The notes under the pieces: model-generated
Databases searched by the model: none
Told to the model about the DNA's origin: nothing
Seen by the model: only the letters and a program-made list of their open reading frames with translations
Made by a program: the position numbers and the translations under genes
Origin: DASRHT01 sp035293765
GTDB taxonomy: Bacteria > Chloroflexota > Ktedonobacteria > Ktedonobacterales > Ktedonobacteraceae
Reading direction: 5' to 3'
DNA length: 64,000 nucleotides
Assembly: GCA_035293765.1 (NCBI GenBank)
Contig: DATGMF010000086.1
Span: 44,699 to 108,698 of the forward strand
In this document: positions 8,750 through 18,044 of the stretch, piece after piece
How positions within the stretch are numbered: position 1 is the stretch's first letter
Layout: the number at the start of each line of letters is the position of its first letter

Positions 8750-10297
8750 TTATGGGCAATAACGTTGCAGCATATTAGCAAAATCGGCAATAGAAGCGAA
8801 ACGATCTTCTGGCCGCTTTGCCAGGGCGCGCAATAACACATTGTTGACGGCAGGCGAAAGTGCCGGGTTGAACGTGCTGGGGGGCTGCGGCTGCATGTTG
8901 ATATGCAGACGTTTCATGATATGCTCAGCATTGCCCTGGAATGGCGGGCGGCCAGCCAGCAGTTCATACGCAATAACGGCCAATCCATACTGGTCCGAGG
9001 CAGGAAACGCCTGGCTATGCCACCGCTCGGGAGCCATATAGGGGTACGCCTCATGCGTCCTGGAAAAGAACGTCCCATCTTGAGAGATGGCAAAGTCTGC
9101 CAGCAGCACATGCATATCGCGCATATTTTTGACTTTGTCGCGAATAATAATGTTCGATAGCTTGATATTCTGGTATGTCACCTGGCGATCATGCACATAT
9201 TGCAGCGCGTCAGCCAGTTGCGAAATAATATAGCTCACTTCGCGCGGGACAAATGGCTTGCCACCGCCGAACTTATGCAGCCAGTCGGCCAACGAGCCTT
9301 CCTCGTAATACGGCATGGTCTTGTACACAAATGGATTGCCACTCACATAGGATTTTCCGCTGTTCCAGAGGGGGAGAATATGTGCATGATTCAGGGAATG
9401 AACAAGATCAACCTCTTGTTGGAAAAAGTTTGTTTCATCTAGAGAAGCGTCCAGGACATGATACGGGATAGAATTTGTCTGGAGCGCCTTGAGCGCAATT
9501 TGCTGTTCACGCAGACGATCATAGGTTTGATAGACATTGCTGTGGGCGCTATCGCCGATCTTGGATTGAATGTGGTACCGCCCGAGATTTTGCCCTTCCA
9601 GCGAGATTCTCACCACGTCGCTCTTCTTTTCATCCACTCTCTGCTGATACGCCGGGGGCAAAGCCGTTCTTGAGGTTAAGATCGGGGTGGGGGTCTGAGC
9701 AATGGAGGTATGGTATATGCCACTGGACGTTGATGGCGAAGGAGATTGAGGCGCAGTGGTATTGAGCCCCCCGGAAGGTGGGAATGGGGTCCTGGGGCCA
9801 GAGGGAGGTGGCACGAAGGTGTTTGGCGCTGGTGATGGCGGCCAGCCACCGACTGATTGCGGCTGCTCGGGGAAAGACATACCAGGGAATTGACGCTCAG
9901 GAGGAGTGGGGGAACGTAGTTTGATCAGGGGAACATCCCAATTATATTTTTGATAGATCTGCTGCAACAGACGCTGTAGGAAGAGGCGATTGGACGTATC
10001 CTCTTGCCCTAAGATTACAGCGAAGGGAATATAGGGGTTGCGCAAAAAATACGTAAAAGCTTCCAGCGCGGTGCCCATTGTCATCGACCGATACCCTGCG
10101 CCCGACAGTAAGTGGGCGAGGAACAACGCCTGTTGTTCCTGAGCATCAATCACTAAAATATTGCGATAATCGGGTGTTTCTCTGCCACTCCCCCTTGCCT
10201 GATTGAGCACTTGCTGCAATAGTGTCAATAACGCATGCCGCGCGTCCTCAGGTTGATTGAGCGAAAATAGAATATCGTGCGTCTCAATATGCATCAT
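8750..10297 (-). CDS. Receiver-like / proline-rich / Ser-Thr protein kinase-like fusion, probable pseudokinase
   Basis: A 515-aa protein. Residues 45-130 resemble a response-regulator receiver, but the usual phospho-Asp strand reads FAVILGQ. Residues 130-215 are a Pro/Ser/Thr-rich linker. Residues 240-515 form a Hanks-type kinase fold: Lys270 in IALK, Glu295 in helix C, MAPER and the DQYGLAVIAYELLAGRPPF helix. The catalytic loop reads YQNIKLSN instead of HRDxKxxN, so the catalytic Asp is Asn377, and DFG reads DFA (401-403). Asn382 is kept. Phosphotransfer is therefore doubtful. ATGs at 10297 and 10294 follow GAGGAG. A signalling scaffold is plausible but inferred. Confidence 0.88.
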   Translation of the reverse strand: MMHIETHDILFSLNQPEDARHALLTLLQQVLNQARGSGRETPDYRNILVIDAQEQQALFLAHLLSGAGYRSMTMGTALEAFTYFLRNPYIPFAVILGQEDTSNRLFLQRLLQQIYQKYNWDVPLIKLRSPTPPERQFPGMSFPEQPQSVGGWPPSPAPNTFVPPPSGPRTPFPPSGGLNTTAPQSPSPSTSSGIYHTSIAQTPTPILTSRTALPPAYQQRVDEKKSDVVRISLEGQNLGRYHIQSKIGDSAHSNVYQTYDRLREQQIALKALQTNSIPYHVLDASLDETNFFQQEVDLVHSLNHAHILPLWNSGKSYVSGNPFVYKTMPYYEEGSLADWLHKFGGGKPFVPREVSYIISQLADALQYVHDRQVTYQNIKLSNIIIRDKVKNMRDMHVLLADFAISQDGTFFSRTHEAYPYMAPERWHSQAFPASDQYGLAVIAYELLAGRPPFQGNAEHIMKRLHINMQPQPPSTFNPALSPAVNNVLLRALAKRPEDRFASIADFANMLQRYCP

Positions 10298-10572
10298 GCC
10301 TCTTCTCCTCTCACAACGGCTTCTCTGGAAAGGACTGCTTCCCTATAGTGTACAGGTGATCGGCTCTATAGTCGAGTTCTTTCCATTTTTCTACCCACAA
10401 GGGGGATATGGGTCCTCAAAAGAGCATACAACATGATTGCAGAAGCCCGTTCTACTGCTAAAATGCCCCTTACCATAATAGTACATTGTCAATAAGTTAT
10501 AGGGATAAATTACACTAGTAGCCGATAATTTGCAACCCTGAACTCCTCAATGGAGTTCAGGGTGATGAGATG
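10298..10572. other. Intergenic region with a perfect hairpin
   Basis: This 275-base region lies between two minus-strand genes. The only clear structure is a perfect 12-bp hairpin (10535-10563), ACCCTGAACTCC / GGAGTTCAGGGT with a 5-base loop, ten bases beyond the stop codon of the VOC gene. It is probably that gene's terminator, although no T-run follows. Confidence 0.55.
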
Positions 10573-10977
10573 TTATTCAAGCGGGGCGGTAAGCTCAAGC
10601 TGGACGCCATCGGGATCGTTGAAGCTCAAAATAGTAATCCCAAAGGGCGGCAGATCAGTGATCTCCCCGTGTACGACCCCTCGTTCCTTGAAAAGAGCTG
10701 CGGCTTTGGTAAGCTCTTCACGGTTGGCGACCGAGAAGCTCAAATGATCTAACCCGACCCGATGAGGGCTAAAGCGATCATTTATAGGGGCAAGGTTAGC
10801 ATCCCAGGGAAGGGTAAGGCCCAGCAAAATATTTCCGTTCGTGAGGACAACTCCCGGCGGGAGTTCAGCCGCAACGTGGAAATTGAGCAAGCCGGTATAG
10901 AATTCGCGAGAGCGGGCAACATCGGTGACAATTAACCGAATGTGATGGATTCCAGCGGTGGTGATTTTTGCAGACAT
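10573..10977 (-). CDS. VOC (glyoxalase/bleomycin resistance/dioxygenase) family protein
   Basis: A 134-aa single-module VOC-fold protein: GIHHIRLIVTDVARSREFY at the N terminus supplies the first metal His, GLDHLSFSVANREEL in the middle gives a second, and NDPDGVQLEL at the C terminus gives the Glu ligand. The substrate is unknown. A longer reading from GTG 11040 exists, but ATG 10977 is preceded by GGAAGGAGA at good spacing and begins exactly at the domain, so it is preferred. It is a monocistronic minus-strand gene. Confidence 0.85.
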   Translation of the reverse strand: MSAKITTAGIHHIRLIVTDVARSREFYTGLLNFHVAAELPPGVVLTNGNILLGLTLPWDANLAPINDRFSPHRVGLDHLSFSVANREELTKAAALFKERGVVHGEITDLPPFGITILSFNDPDGVQLELTAPLE

Positions 10978-11255
10978 GGCATCTCCTTCCGTATACTCAT
11001 TGCTACCGACGAAATAAGAGGTGTTATCAGTGTATCTCACTCACATACATTACGCTACCTTTTAGGAGGATCGTTACTCTCTCGTACACAAAAATAGGGG
11101 TGTCTACCACAAAGGCCAGAGAGGAGAATAATTAATAATAGCGGTGCGACCTAACCATACGCTAACAAGCGCATGCTACACTATTTTGTGGTAATAGGTA
11201 CAGCTACGGCAGGCAAGAAGCGGGCCGTTCAATTTCCAGGAGGTTCATAAGAAGT

Positions 11256-12167
11256 ATGCTGATTGAATCAAATAGCAGCCACGCCTCCTGGTCCTGCCAC
11301 TCGCTGAGCGGATGCGGCTTTCTGGACCTGACCAGCGGGGCTGAGCTGGCGCGTCAAATGCGTCAGGATGCACTCATTACACAGGCAATGGGCGGCTTAT
11401 TTCCAGAACATCCCGATCTTTCGCAGGTTGGACGCGTGTTGGATATTGCCTGTGGCCCGGGAGAATGGGCCTTAGAGATGGCCTTTACTTACCCTGAAAT
11501 CGAGGTTGTGGGCATCGATCCTGACAAGCATATGGTCGCCTACGCCCATGCGCAAGCAAAAGTGCAAGGGCTGCATAATGTCTCTTTCCAGGTAATGGAT
11601 ATTGCAAAGCCACTACGGTTTCCCACGAACTCCTTTGATATCGTCAATGCCCATATGATCGCCCCCTACCTCTCCTGTGAGGAATGGGGATGCGTCGTGA
11701 AAGAATTTATGCGGGTCGTCCGGCCCGGAGGAATGCTTCGGTTGACCGAGTGCGATGAGCCAGGCAGAAGCAACAGCCTCGCGTACGAAACCCTCAAGCA
11801 GCTTTATGGACGAGCTTTTTCACGCAATGGGCAGAGCTTCCACCCTTTCCCGGATGGTCCGCATATCTGTATCACCCCCCTGTTGAAGCAATTTGTGTGC
11901 GAGGCTGGCGGCATTCATGCTCGTCAGAAAGTCCACGTCCTCAACTACTCAGCGCAAGAGCGAGCGTTTCTTAGCAACTACGAGAATATCAAGGTACTTT
12001 ATAAACTCGGGCAACCCTTCCTCCTTAAAATGGGCGTAGCAACGCAGGAACAGGTGGATCGGCTCTACGAACAAATGCTGATAGACATGCTCTCGGACGA
12101 TTTCTGTGGCCTCTGGTATTTCCTTACCGTATATGCTGAGAAACCGGCATCGCATCCACCGATTTAA
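11256..12167 (+). CDS. Class I SAM-dependent methyltransferase (paralog of the one at 5424)
   Basis: A 303-aa methyltransferase with motif I VLDIACGPGEWALEM near 68-82, VVGIDPDKHMVAYAHA for motif II and RPGGMLRLTECD for the later strand. It aligns along its whole length with the protein at 5424-6284, including the C-terminal QPFLLKMGVATQEQVDRLY. The N terminus has about 25 extra residues. The ATG has AGGAGG 10 bases upstream. Its stop codon overlaps the stop of the convergent UspA-like gene by 4 bases. The substrate is unknown. Confidence 0.9.
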   Translation: MLIESNSSHASWSCHSLSGCGFLDLTSGAELARQMRQDALITQAMGGLFPEHPDLSQVGRVLDIACGPGEWALEMAFTYPEIEVVGIDPDKHMVAYAHAQAKVQGLHNVSFQVMDIAKPLRFPTNSFDIVNAHMIAPYLSCEEWGCVVKEFMRVVRPGGMLRLTECDEPGRSNSLAYETLKQLYGRAFSRNGQSFHPFPDGPHICITPLLKQFVCEAGGIHARQKVHVLNYSAQERAFLSNYENIKVLYKLGQPFLLKMGVATQEQVDRLYEQMLIDMLSDDFCGLWYFLTVYAEKPASHPPI

Positions 12168-12703
12168 TCAAGCAGGGAAATGATATTATTGGGAATGGGT
12201 AGTGGTACCTTCTTTGTTCCAGGCTCTTGCCGTTGAAAAAGCGTATCCATACAATGCTTGAGCTGCGTCAGAACGGGTCGTGTTTTGTTCGACGGCGGCA
12301 GGTGGATCAGGTAAAGCGGGCAGGCGGCCTGCTCCAAAAGTTGTTGTTTCATCTTGAAGGCGAGTAAAGCTGATGCGTTTTGTTGAGAACAGAGCAAAAT
12401 CCCATCGCAGCTCATCTCCTGGACGAACGCATTGATACAACGTACGACGTCGTATGTGACAATCTCAAAGCGTTCTATTGGCACGGTAGCTCGCTTTGCT
12501 TTGTATTGGATCGCTTCCAGGAAGTCATTAGCCTGAGCTACAGCTTCCGGGCGTAGCCCATTCGAGCGTTGTTGCTCTGGAAGGTATATGACTGCCAGAG
12601 CAATCAGCGTCGCATGACAACTGCTGGCAAACTGTACTGCACACTCCATAGCCTCCATATTGATGCCATCTGTGAATGGCAACAGCACGCGCCTGATCTT
12701 CAT
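12164..12703 (-). CDS. Universal stress protein A-like protein
   Basis: A 179-aa protein with the UspA-type opening MKIRRVLLPFTDGINMEAMECAVQFAS, then DGILLCSQ near the middle and a CPLYLIHLPP ending strand. The usual ATP-binding GxxGxxxxxxxxGS(V/T) loop is not recognisable, so it is probably a non-ATP-binding member. The start at 12703 is chosen because GGGAAGGAGA sits 7 bases upstream; ATG 12730 lacks a site. The protein has a C-terminal extension after the Usp fold. It is monocistronic, and its 3' end overlaps the methyltransferase gene. Confidence 0.72.
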   Translation of the reverse strand: MKIRRVLLPFTDGINMEAMECAVQFASSCHATLIALAVIYLPEQQRSNGLRPEAVAQANDFLEAIQYKAKRATVPIERFEIVTYDVVRCINAFVQEMSCDGILLCSQQNASALLAFKMKQQLLEQAACPLYLIHLPPSNKTRPVLTQLKHCMDTLFQRQEPGTKKVPLPIPNNIISLLD

Positions 12704-12962
12704 CACCGCTTCTCCTTCCCATGATGCCAAAAATTGATCGTTCTGGCAACAAAATATCCATGTTTCACACTCCCTTGCAGTGTATCTCAGGCTTTATCAA
12801 CGTACGCTCAGAGAAAAAGAAAACCTCCTCAATGTTTGCTCAAGAGGAACTAACGTAATATTAAATGTAAAAATGGAAATCCACGACTACTCGTCCTGAA
12901 TAGCCTGTAAAGAGCTGGCGGCTCAACGAGCACAAGCGATAAGAACGCGCCTGAAGACTCCA

Positions 12963-15344
12963 TTAGCCATGTACTAATCTCCAGATTTTCTCCGGTCTGA
13001 GCGGCATATCTATCGTCTTGATGCCAAGAGGGGCGAGCGCATCCAGCACAGCATTCACGACTGCGGGCGGGGCGCCAATACAGCCCGCCTCACCAACGCC
13101 TTTTGCTCCTAATGGATTGTTCGGTGAGGGAGTCTCGATAAAATCGGTGACGAAGCGGGGAAGCTGCCCGGCAAGCGGCAAGGTGTAATCCAGCAGCGTA
13201 CCGGTGAGCAACTGCCCATCCTGATCATAGAACATTTCTTCATAGAGGGCCTGGCTGATCCCCTGCGCAAGGCTGCCGTGGATCTGAGCCTCCGCCAGGT
13301 AGTGATTGAGAACGCGTCCACAATCATCCACGGCCACATAGGTCAAAACCTGCACTTCGCCCGTTTCAGTATCGATCTCGACGACGGCGAGATGAGCGCC
13401 GGAAGAGTACGTCGCACCCGGCGAACTAAAATCACGCCACGCTGCCAGCCCTTCGATAGGCGTACCATTAGCGGGATTGGGAGCTTCTCGCTCGATCAGC
13501 TCTGGCTGTTCCTCCACCATACGAGCCAGCTCGCCCAGTTCAAACATACGCGACGGCACGCCCGCGACGACGATTCGACCATCTTCTATGTCGAGATCCG
13601 CAGGTGTGGTCTCCCAGAACTGTGCCGCGAGCCGTAGAGCCTTCGAGCGCACCGCCTCAGCCGCCAGTAAGACAGCAGAGCCAGCCGTCTGTGTGATACG
13701 GCTGCCGAACGTGCCGATACTAAAGCCTGGCAGGGTCGTATCGTTCAGGCGAACCTCCACTCTGGAAGCAGGAATATGCAAGACGGAGGCTACAATCTGG
13801 GCAAAAGCGGTGAAGTGTCCCTGACCGTTATGAGAAACGCCGCTCTGTACAAGAATCGTGCCATCACGCCGGATACGCACCGTCGCAGCTTCATGCAAGG
13901 TATTTGCTCCGGCAGCGCCACCCCCTGACAGTTCGATAAACGTCGCCAGACCGATCCCTAGCAGCCTGGTGCCAGCCCGGTCACGATACGCGCGTTGTTT
14001 CGCACGCCAGCCTGCGTAATCAGCCAGCTCAAGCACCCGCTCAAAGGCTGCCTGATAATTACCGCTATCGTAGAGAAGCCCTGTGATAGTTGTATGAGGG
14101 AAAGCCTGAGAGGGAATAAAATTGCGGCGGCGCACCTCAGCGGGATCAAGACCCAGCTCATGGGCAATACGGTCCATCGTGCGCTCCAGGATATAAGTAG
14201 CTTCGGGTCGCCCTGCGCCTCGATAGGGAGCCGTCACAGCCTTATTGGTAAATACCCCCACCACCTTGCTCTCCACTGCCTGCACCTGATAGGGGCCGCA
14301 GAGCATTGATGGTACACGGATGGGTACCATAGCGGTAGAGGAGGCGAGAAATGCGCCGAGATCGGCTACAGAGTGTATGCTTAACCCGAGCAGCCTGCCA
14401 TCATTCTGAAAAGCTGCCTCGACTGAGCTGATCTGCCCACGCCCCTGCGATTGAGCCTGCAAGTTCTCGCTACGATCCTCAACCCATTTGACAGGACGCC
14501 CCGTTTTGATTGCCAGCAATGCCGCAATGATCTCTTCCCCCAGCAAGTTATTTTTAGCGCCAAAGGCTCCGCCAACATCGGCATTCTGTACGGTGATGAG
14601 GCTGCGATCAATACCGAGGAACCGCGCTAGCGTGTCACGGAAGCGAAAAACGGACTGGGACGAGACCCAGGCCCGTAGCTCCCCGATTCTATCGTGGGAG
14701 CTGCTTCCATCGTGGGAGCCGCTTGCCGCATCAAATTCGAACAGACAGGCTCGCGGCTCAAGTGAAGCCGGGGCGAGGCGCTGATTAACCACACGCAGGT
14801 GAACAACCCTGTCTGCATGCTCGAACGCAGCCTGAATGTCTCCCCAGTTTGCCTCCTGCGAAAATGCGATATTGGACTCATCATAAAGCAGCGGCGCCCC
14901 AGGCTCAAGAGCTGCTTCGGGGTCGGTTACTGTCGGCAATACTTCGTAGGTAACATCGACCAGATCGCGAGCATCCAGGGCGATAGGATAGCTTTCGGCT
15001 AAAATTACGGCGACAGGATCTCCCACATAACGCACACGCTCCACGGCTAACGGTCGCCGTTCCGGCCTTCGCAACCCCGGCAATGGCATAATGTCCAGTG
15101 TGGGCAGATCGCTTACCAGTTCCGCGCCGCCGAATGCCGCGATGACTCCTGGCAGCGAACGCGCCGCATCGAGCTGGATACCGCTAATTTTTGCGTGAGC
15201 ATAAGGGCTGCGTACAACTACCATGTGCGCTGCCATTTGCCCTGAAGGAAGTCGTATATCGTCAACATAGTGGCCGCGACCGGTGATGAGCGCATAATCT
15301 TCTCTGCGGCGCTCTGATCCTGCTGTCTGAATGTGTTTACTCAT
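12963..15344 (-). CDS. Orphan CoxL/xanthine dehydrogenase-family molybdopterin-binding large subunit
   Basis: A 793-aa molybdenum hydroxylase large subunit: a/b hammerhead at the N terminus (GRGHYVDDIRLP), GGAFGAKN near residue 260, and GVGEAG with the active-site Glu752 intact. The active-site loop reads PYRGAGR, matching form II / CoxL-like rather than form I CO dehydrogenase (AYxCSFR). The substrate is therefore unassigned. No 2Fe-2S or FAD subunit gene is adjacent, which is unusual. In the first third the protein carries a Ser/His/Asp-rich insert (GSHDGSSSHDRIGE) encoded by a dispersed repeat at 14675-14719. The gene lies downstream of the sulfurase-like gene on the same strand, 179 bases apart. 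Confidence 0.9.
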   Translation of the reverse strand: MSKHIQTAGSERRREDYALITGRGHYVDDIRLPSGQMAAHMVVVRSPYAHAKISGIQLDAARSLPGVIAAFGGAELVSDLPTLDIMPLPGLRRPERRPLAVERVRYVGDPVAVILAESYPIALDARDLVDVTYEVLPTVTDPEAALEPGAPLLYDESNIAFSQEANWGDIQAAFEHADRVVHLRVVNQRLAPASLEPRACLFEFDAASGSHDGSSSHDRIGELRAWVSSQSVFRFRDTLARFLGIDRSLITVQNADVGGAFGAKNNLLGEEIIAALLAIKTGRPVKWVEDRSENLQAQSQGRGQISSVEAAFQNDGRLLGLSIHSVADLGAFLASSTAMVPIRVPSMLCGPYQVQAVESKVVGVFTNKAVTAPYRGAGRPEATYILERTMDRIAHELGLDPAEVRRRNFIPSQAFPHTTITGLLYDSGNYQAAFERVLELADYAGWRAKQRAYRDRAGTRLLGIGLATFIELSGGGAAGANTLHEAATVRIRRDGTILVQSGVSHNGQGHFTAFAQIVASVLHIPASRVEVRLNDTTLPGFSIGTFGSRITQTAGSAVLLAAEAVRSKALRLAAQFWETTPADLDIEDGRIVVAGVPSRMFELGELARMVEEQPELIEREAPNPANGTPIEGLAAWRDFSSPGATYSSGAHLAVVEIDTETGEVQVLTYVAVDDCGRVLNHYLAEAQIHGSLAQGISQALYEEMFYDQDGQLLTGTLLDYTLPLAGQLPRFVTDFIETPSPNNPLGAKGVGEAGCIGAPPAVVNAVLDALAPLGIKTIDMPLRPEKIWRLVHG
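14675..14719. repeat. Dispersed repeat copy inside the large-subunit CDS
   Basis: The segment 14675-14701 matches, with two extra bases, the 25-base sequence at 25491-25515 and its exact inverse at 52736-52760. A partial second copy (ATCGTGGGAGC) follows at 14709-14719. It lies within an open reading frame and is translated in frame as a low-complexity insert. Confidence 0.75.
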
Positions 15345-15523
15345 GAGCTATCTGTATCCTTACAGGCAGGGGCAAGCCCTGCCCCTACCATCGATGATCC
15401 GACCGCTCTGGCTGGCGGGGTGGTCTGTAGGGGCAATCCCTTGCGGTTGCCCTGCGTCCTATTGGGTGATCAACAATGCAGACGTGGTGGCAGGGCAGGC
15501 GCAAGGCACAGCCCCTACGGTGA
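15345..15523. repeat. Intergenic repeat cluster between hydroxylase and sulfurase-like genes
   Basis: The gap is built from GGGGCA...TGCCCC-type palindromes and GTAGGGGC/GCCCCTAC ends. A 25-base direct repeat is present at 15466-15490 and 15520-15544. The second copy runs into the 3' coding end of the sulfurase-like gene, so its last residues (PPRLHC) and TGA stop are repeat-encoded. Confidence 0.75.
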
Positions 15524-17044
15524 TCAACAATGCAGACGTGGTGGTAAATCGCGCTCCGCCGGAAAGGTGTCCAGGAAGGTCTGCGCAAACTGAACCAGCC
15601 GGTATACATCCGCGAAGTTCGTGACCAGGCCGAGCGAGACGCGTACCGCGCCCCCGTTCTGCATCCCCAGATCGGCGAGAAACTGATCCCAGCTCAACGT
15701 TTTTTCCGCTCCTAAGAACTGTGGGAGTGCGTCCTTCGCCCCCTCATGGAAGGCGTGGTGGAGCGCCTCTTTCGAGAGATTGAAGACCGCTTCCCCCGCG
15801 CCAGGGTTACAAAAGCAGCCAGTACGCAAGGAGAGATGGATATCGCTGGCTCTACGGTCAATCACGCGTTCATCAATCATAGACCCGTCCGGTGTTAAGA
15901 AATTAAGGGCGATGGTCCCGCCGCGTCTGTCAGTGGTATGCGGGCCATAAACTTGCACCAGCGGCGTGCCATTGCTATGACGCAGGGAGAGCAGCGTATC
16001 AAGCAGCCAGCTCGTCAGAATCTGCACTCGTTCATGGATCACTTCCATCCCGATGGCTTGCAGATGCTTCAGGCCAATTTCAACGGCAGGAAGACTGAGA
16101 TAGTTGAGCGTTCCGTCCTCAAAAGCCTCCCCTCCTGAAAGCAGGACATACCCATCGCCCTGCACCGAAATGCCCCAGACCGTTCCACCCGCGAACCAGG
16201 GACGCTGCAAGGTGTCCAGAGCAGCTTTCCGCGCCAGCAGGCAGCCAACGCCGGTTGGATAGCCAAACATTTTGTAGAACGAAAGCGGGATAAAATCCGG
16301 GTGCCACCGGGAAAGGTCCAGGCGGTTTGTGGGCACAAAGGCGGCCCCATCCAGCAGCACATGCCATCCTCTCGCCTGGGCCTCCTCAATCCATTTCAGC
16401 GGATGCTGCACCCCGGTGAAATTGGACTGCGCCGGATAGGCAAATAAGCGATGAGCGCCCCGATTGTCCTGCGCCAGCAACAAATCAAGCAGCGTCTCCT
16501 CCACGCGCAGGTCGGGCGCCATGACGGGCAGATAGGTAAATGACGCACCTTTGGCGCGTGCAAATTCACGAATGCCATTGACGGAGTTGTGGTTATCGAA
16601 GAGCAGGAGAAACTGCCCTCCAGACTGGAAGGGGTACGCCTCGCCGACCAGTTTCAATGCCTGGCTGGCGTTGGCGGTGAAGATGACGTCATATTCATCG
16701 GGGGAGGCATGGAAAAAATTCAGCACACTGGCACGCGCCCGCTCGACCAGTTCTGTTGAAGCTCGCGATGTGGGGTTGAGCGAATGGGGGTTGCCAAAGA
16801 CATGGTGGCGCAGCAAGTCAAAGTGCTGACGAAGCTGACTCTCGGCGTAAAGCCCACCGCCCGTATAATCAAGATAGGTATGCCCCAGCTCGTCCAGGCG
16901 GGCGTATTCTTTCGCCCGCAATACATCAAGTGAGGAGGTATGTTCAAAAGCCGGGTAAGCCTGCCGAAACGCCCGCTCTGCCTCATGCATTGCTGTTGTC
17001 TCGGAGTGGATGGGGCGGCCTGTATCCTTCGCTGCTCCGCTCAT
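15524..17044 (-). CDS. Class V aminotransferase-fold protein resembling molybdenum cofactor sulfurase
   Basis: A 506-aa PLP enzyme. YLDYTGGGLYAESQ (58-70), FGNPHSLNPTS (83-93), the PLP lysine Lys258 in SFYKMFGYPTGVGCLL, and LRTGCFCNPGAGE with Cys410/Cys412 closely match the NifS-like domain of eukaryotic Moco sulfurases, which convert dioxo-Mo to sulfido-Mo in xanthine dehydrogenase-type enzymes. The C-terminal MOSC domain of eukaryotic forms is missing. Location upstream of an XDH-type large subunit supports a role in cofactor sulfuration; this is inference. ATG 17044 has AGGAAAGGA 9 bases upstream. The last residues come from an intergenic repeat. Confidence 0.82.
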   Translation of the reverse strand: MSGAAKDTGRPIHSETTAMHEAERAFRQAYPAFEHTSSLDVLRAKEYARLDELGHTYLDYTGGGLYAESQLRQHFDLLRHHVFGNPHSLNPTSRASTELVERARASVLNFFHASPDEYDVIFTANASQALKLVGEAYPFQSGGQFLLLFDNHNSVNGIREFARAKGASFTYLPVMAPDLRVEETLLDLLLAQDNRGAHRLFAYPAQSNFTGVQHPLKWIEEAQARGWHVLLDGAAFVPTNRLDLSRWHPDFIPLSFYKMFGYPTGVGCLLARKAALDTLQRPWFAGGTVWGISVQGDGYVLLSGGEAFEDGTLNYLSLPAVEIGLKHLQAIGMEVIHERVQILTSWLLDTLLSLRHSNGTPLVQVYGPHTTDRRGGTIALNFLTPDGSMIDERVIDRRASDIHLSLRTGCFCNPGAGEAVFNLSKEALHHAFHEGAKDALPQFLGAEKTLSWDQFLADLGMQNGGAVRVSLGLVTNFADVYRLVQFAQTFLDTFPAERDLPPRLHC

Positions 17045-17223
17045 TTCATCGATTCCTTTCCTAAAAGTTGCATCTCGATAATGTAGTGTAGCATATTCGA
17101 TGAAAGTAATTTGGCTCCATTTGTACCATTTTTGCTAAGACTTGAAAAATCAAAATAAATTTGGTATGATCAATAGACAATCAGGTGAATTGACCAGTCA
17201 CAGGATCAGGGACCATCAAGGGA

Positions 17224-17949
17224 GTGGGGAGAAGCTTGTATACACCAATTCAAACCGTAAGAGTTTTTGAGCAGGTTGCCGAACAAATCGAGAAGCGCAT
17301 CCTGGACGGCGAGTTGCGCAGCGGCGACCGCTTGCCCACCGAGCGCGAGCTGGCCGAGCAGTTTCAGGTTAGTCGGACGGCTGTCCGTGAAGCCATGAAG
17401 ATTCTGGCGCAAAGAGGGCTGGTGGATATGCGGCCCGGTCGCGGAACAATAGTCATTGATGGCGCGCATCGGGCCATGCAGCACTCGATCAATCTAGCAA
17501 TGAAGCTCAAGTTAGGCGAGGTTGGCGGCTCGGATAATCTCGTCGAGGTGCGCGAGATCCTCGAAACCGAAATTGCCGCTCTGGCCGCGGCGCGCGCCAC
17601 AGAAAAAGAGATCGCGGTTATGCGCGAGGCCGTGAAGGTGATGGATGAAAGCCTCGATGACGCCGATACATTTATCGTTGCCGACAATATTTTTCATGAG
17701 GCTCTGGCAAAAGGGACGCAGAACACCCTTATCCTGATCCTGGTCAATTCGATTGTGAGCTTGCTGAGCGAACAACGCAAGCAGATCTTTGAGGTGGAAG
17801 GTGGTCCGCAGCGCGGTCAGATCCACCATAAAGATATTCTCGAAAGTATCATCAGGCATGACCCGGAAGCCGCTCGTGAGGCTATGCGCGCCCACCTGCG
17901 TCAGGTGCGCCAGGATGCCGCTTTCAGTACCCTCAAGCCGGTCGAGTGA
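17224..17949 (+). CDS. FadR-subfamily GntR transcriptional regulator (FCD domain)
   Basis: A 241-aa regulator. The N-terminal winged helix has the GntR signature LPTERELAEQFQVSRTAVREAMKIL followed by the wing RPGRGTIV. The C-terminal FCD ligand domain (residues 100-225) carries the usual acidic/His metal-type residues (EVREILETEIAALAA, DNIFHEAL, HHKDILESI). Such regulators normally repress an adjacent catabolic operon until a carboxylate or acyl-CoA binds. It heads the plus-strand cluster 18045-31441, which it probably controls. GTG 17224 has its site almost touching; TTG 17236 is an alternative giving a 237-aa protein. Confidence 0.93.
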   Translation: MGRSLYTPIQTVRVFEQVAEQIEKRILDGELRSGDRLPTERELAEQFQVSRTAVREAMKILAQRGLVDMRPGRGTIVIDGAHRAMQHSINLAMKLKLGEVGGSDNLVEVREILETEIAALAAARATEKEIAVMREAVKVMDESLDDADTFIVADNIFHEALAKGTQNTLILILVNSIVSLLSEQRKQIFEVEGGPQRGQIHHKDILESIIRHDPEAAREAMRAHLRQVRQDAAFSTLKPVE

Positions 17950-18044
17950 GCCATTGGCTTGCTGCGCCTGACTTGAGGAGCAATATACGCATCAAACCCT
18001 AAGGTGTCAGGTGGAAACGTCATCATCACTGTAGGAGATATTTT

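Noticed and set aside
12963..15344. Form I aerobic CO dehydrogenase large subunit
   Set aside because: The active-site loop is PYRGAGR, not AYxCSFR, and no other CO dehydrogenase subunits are adjacent.
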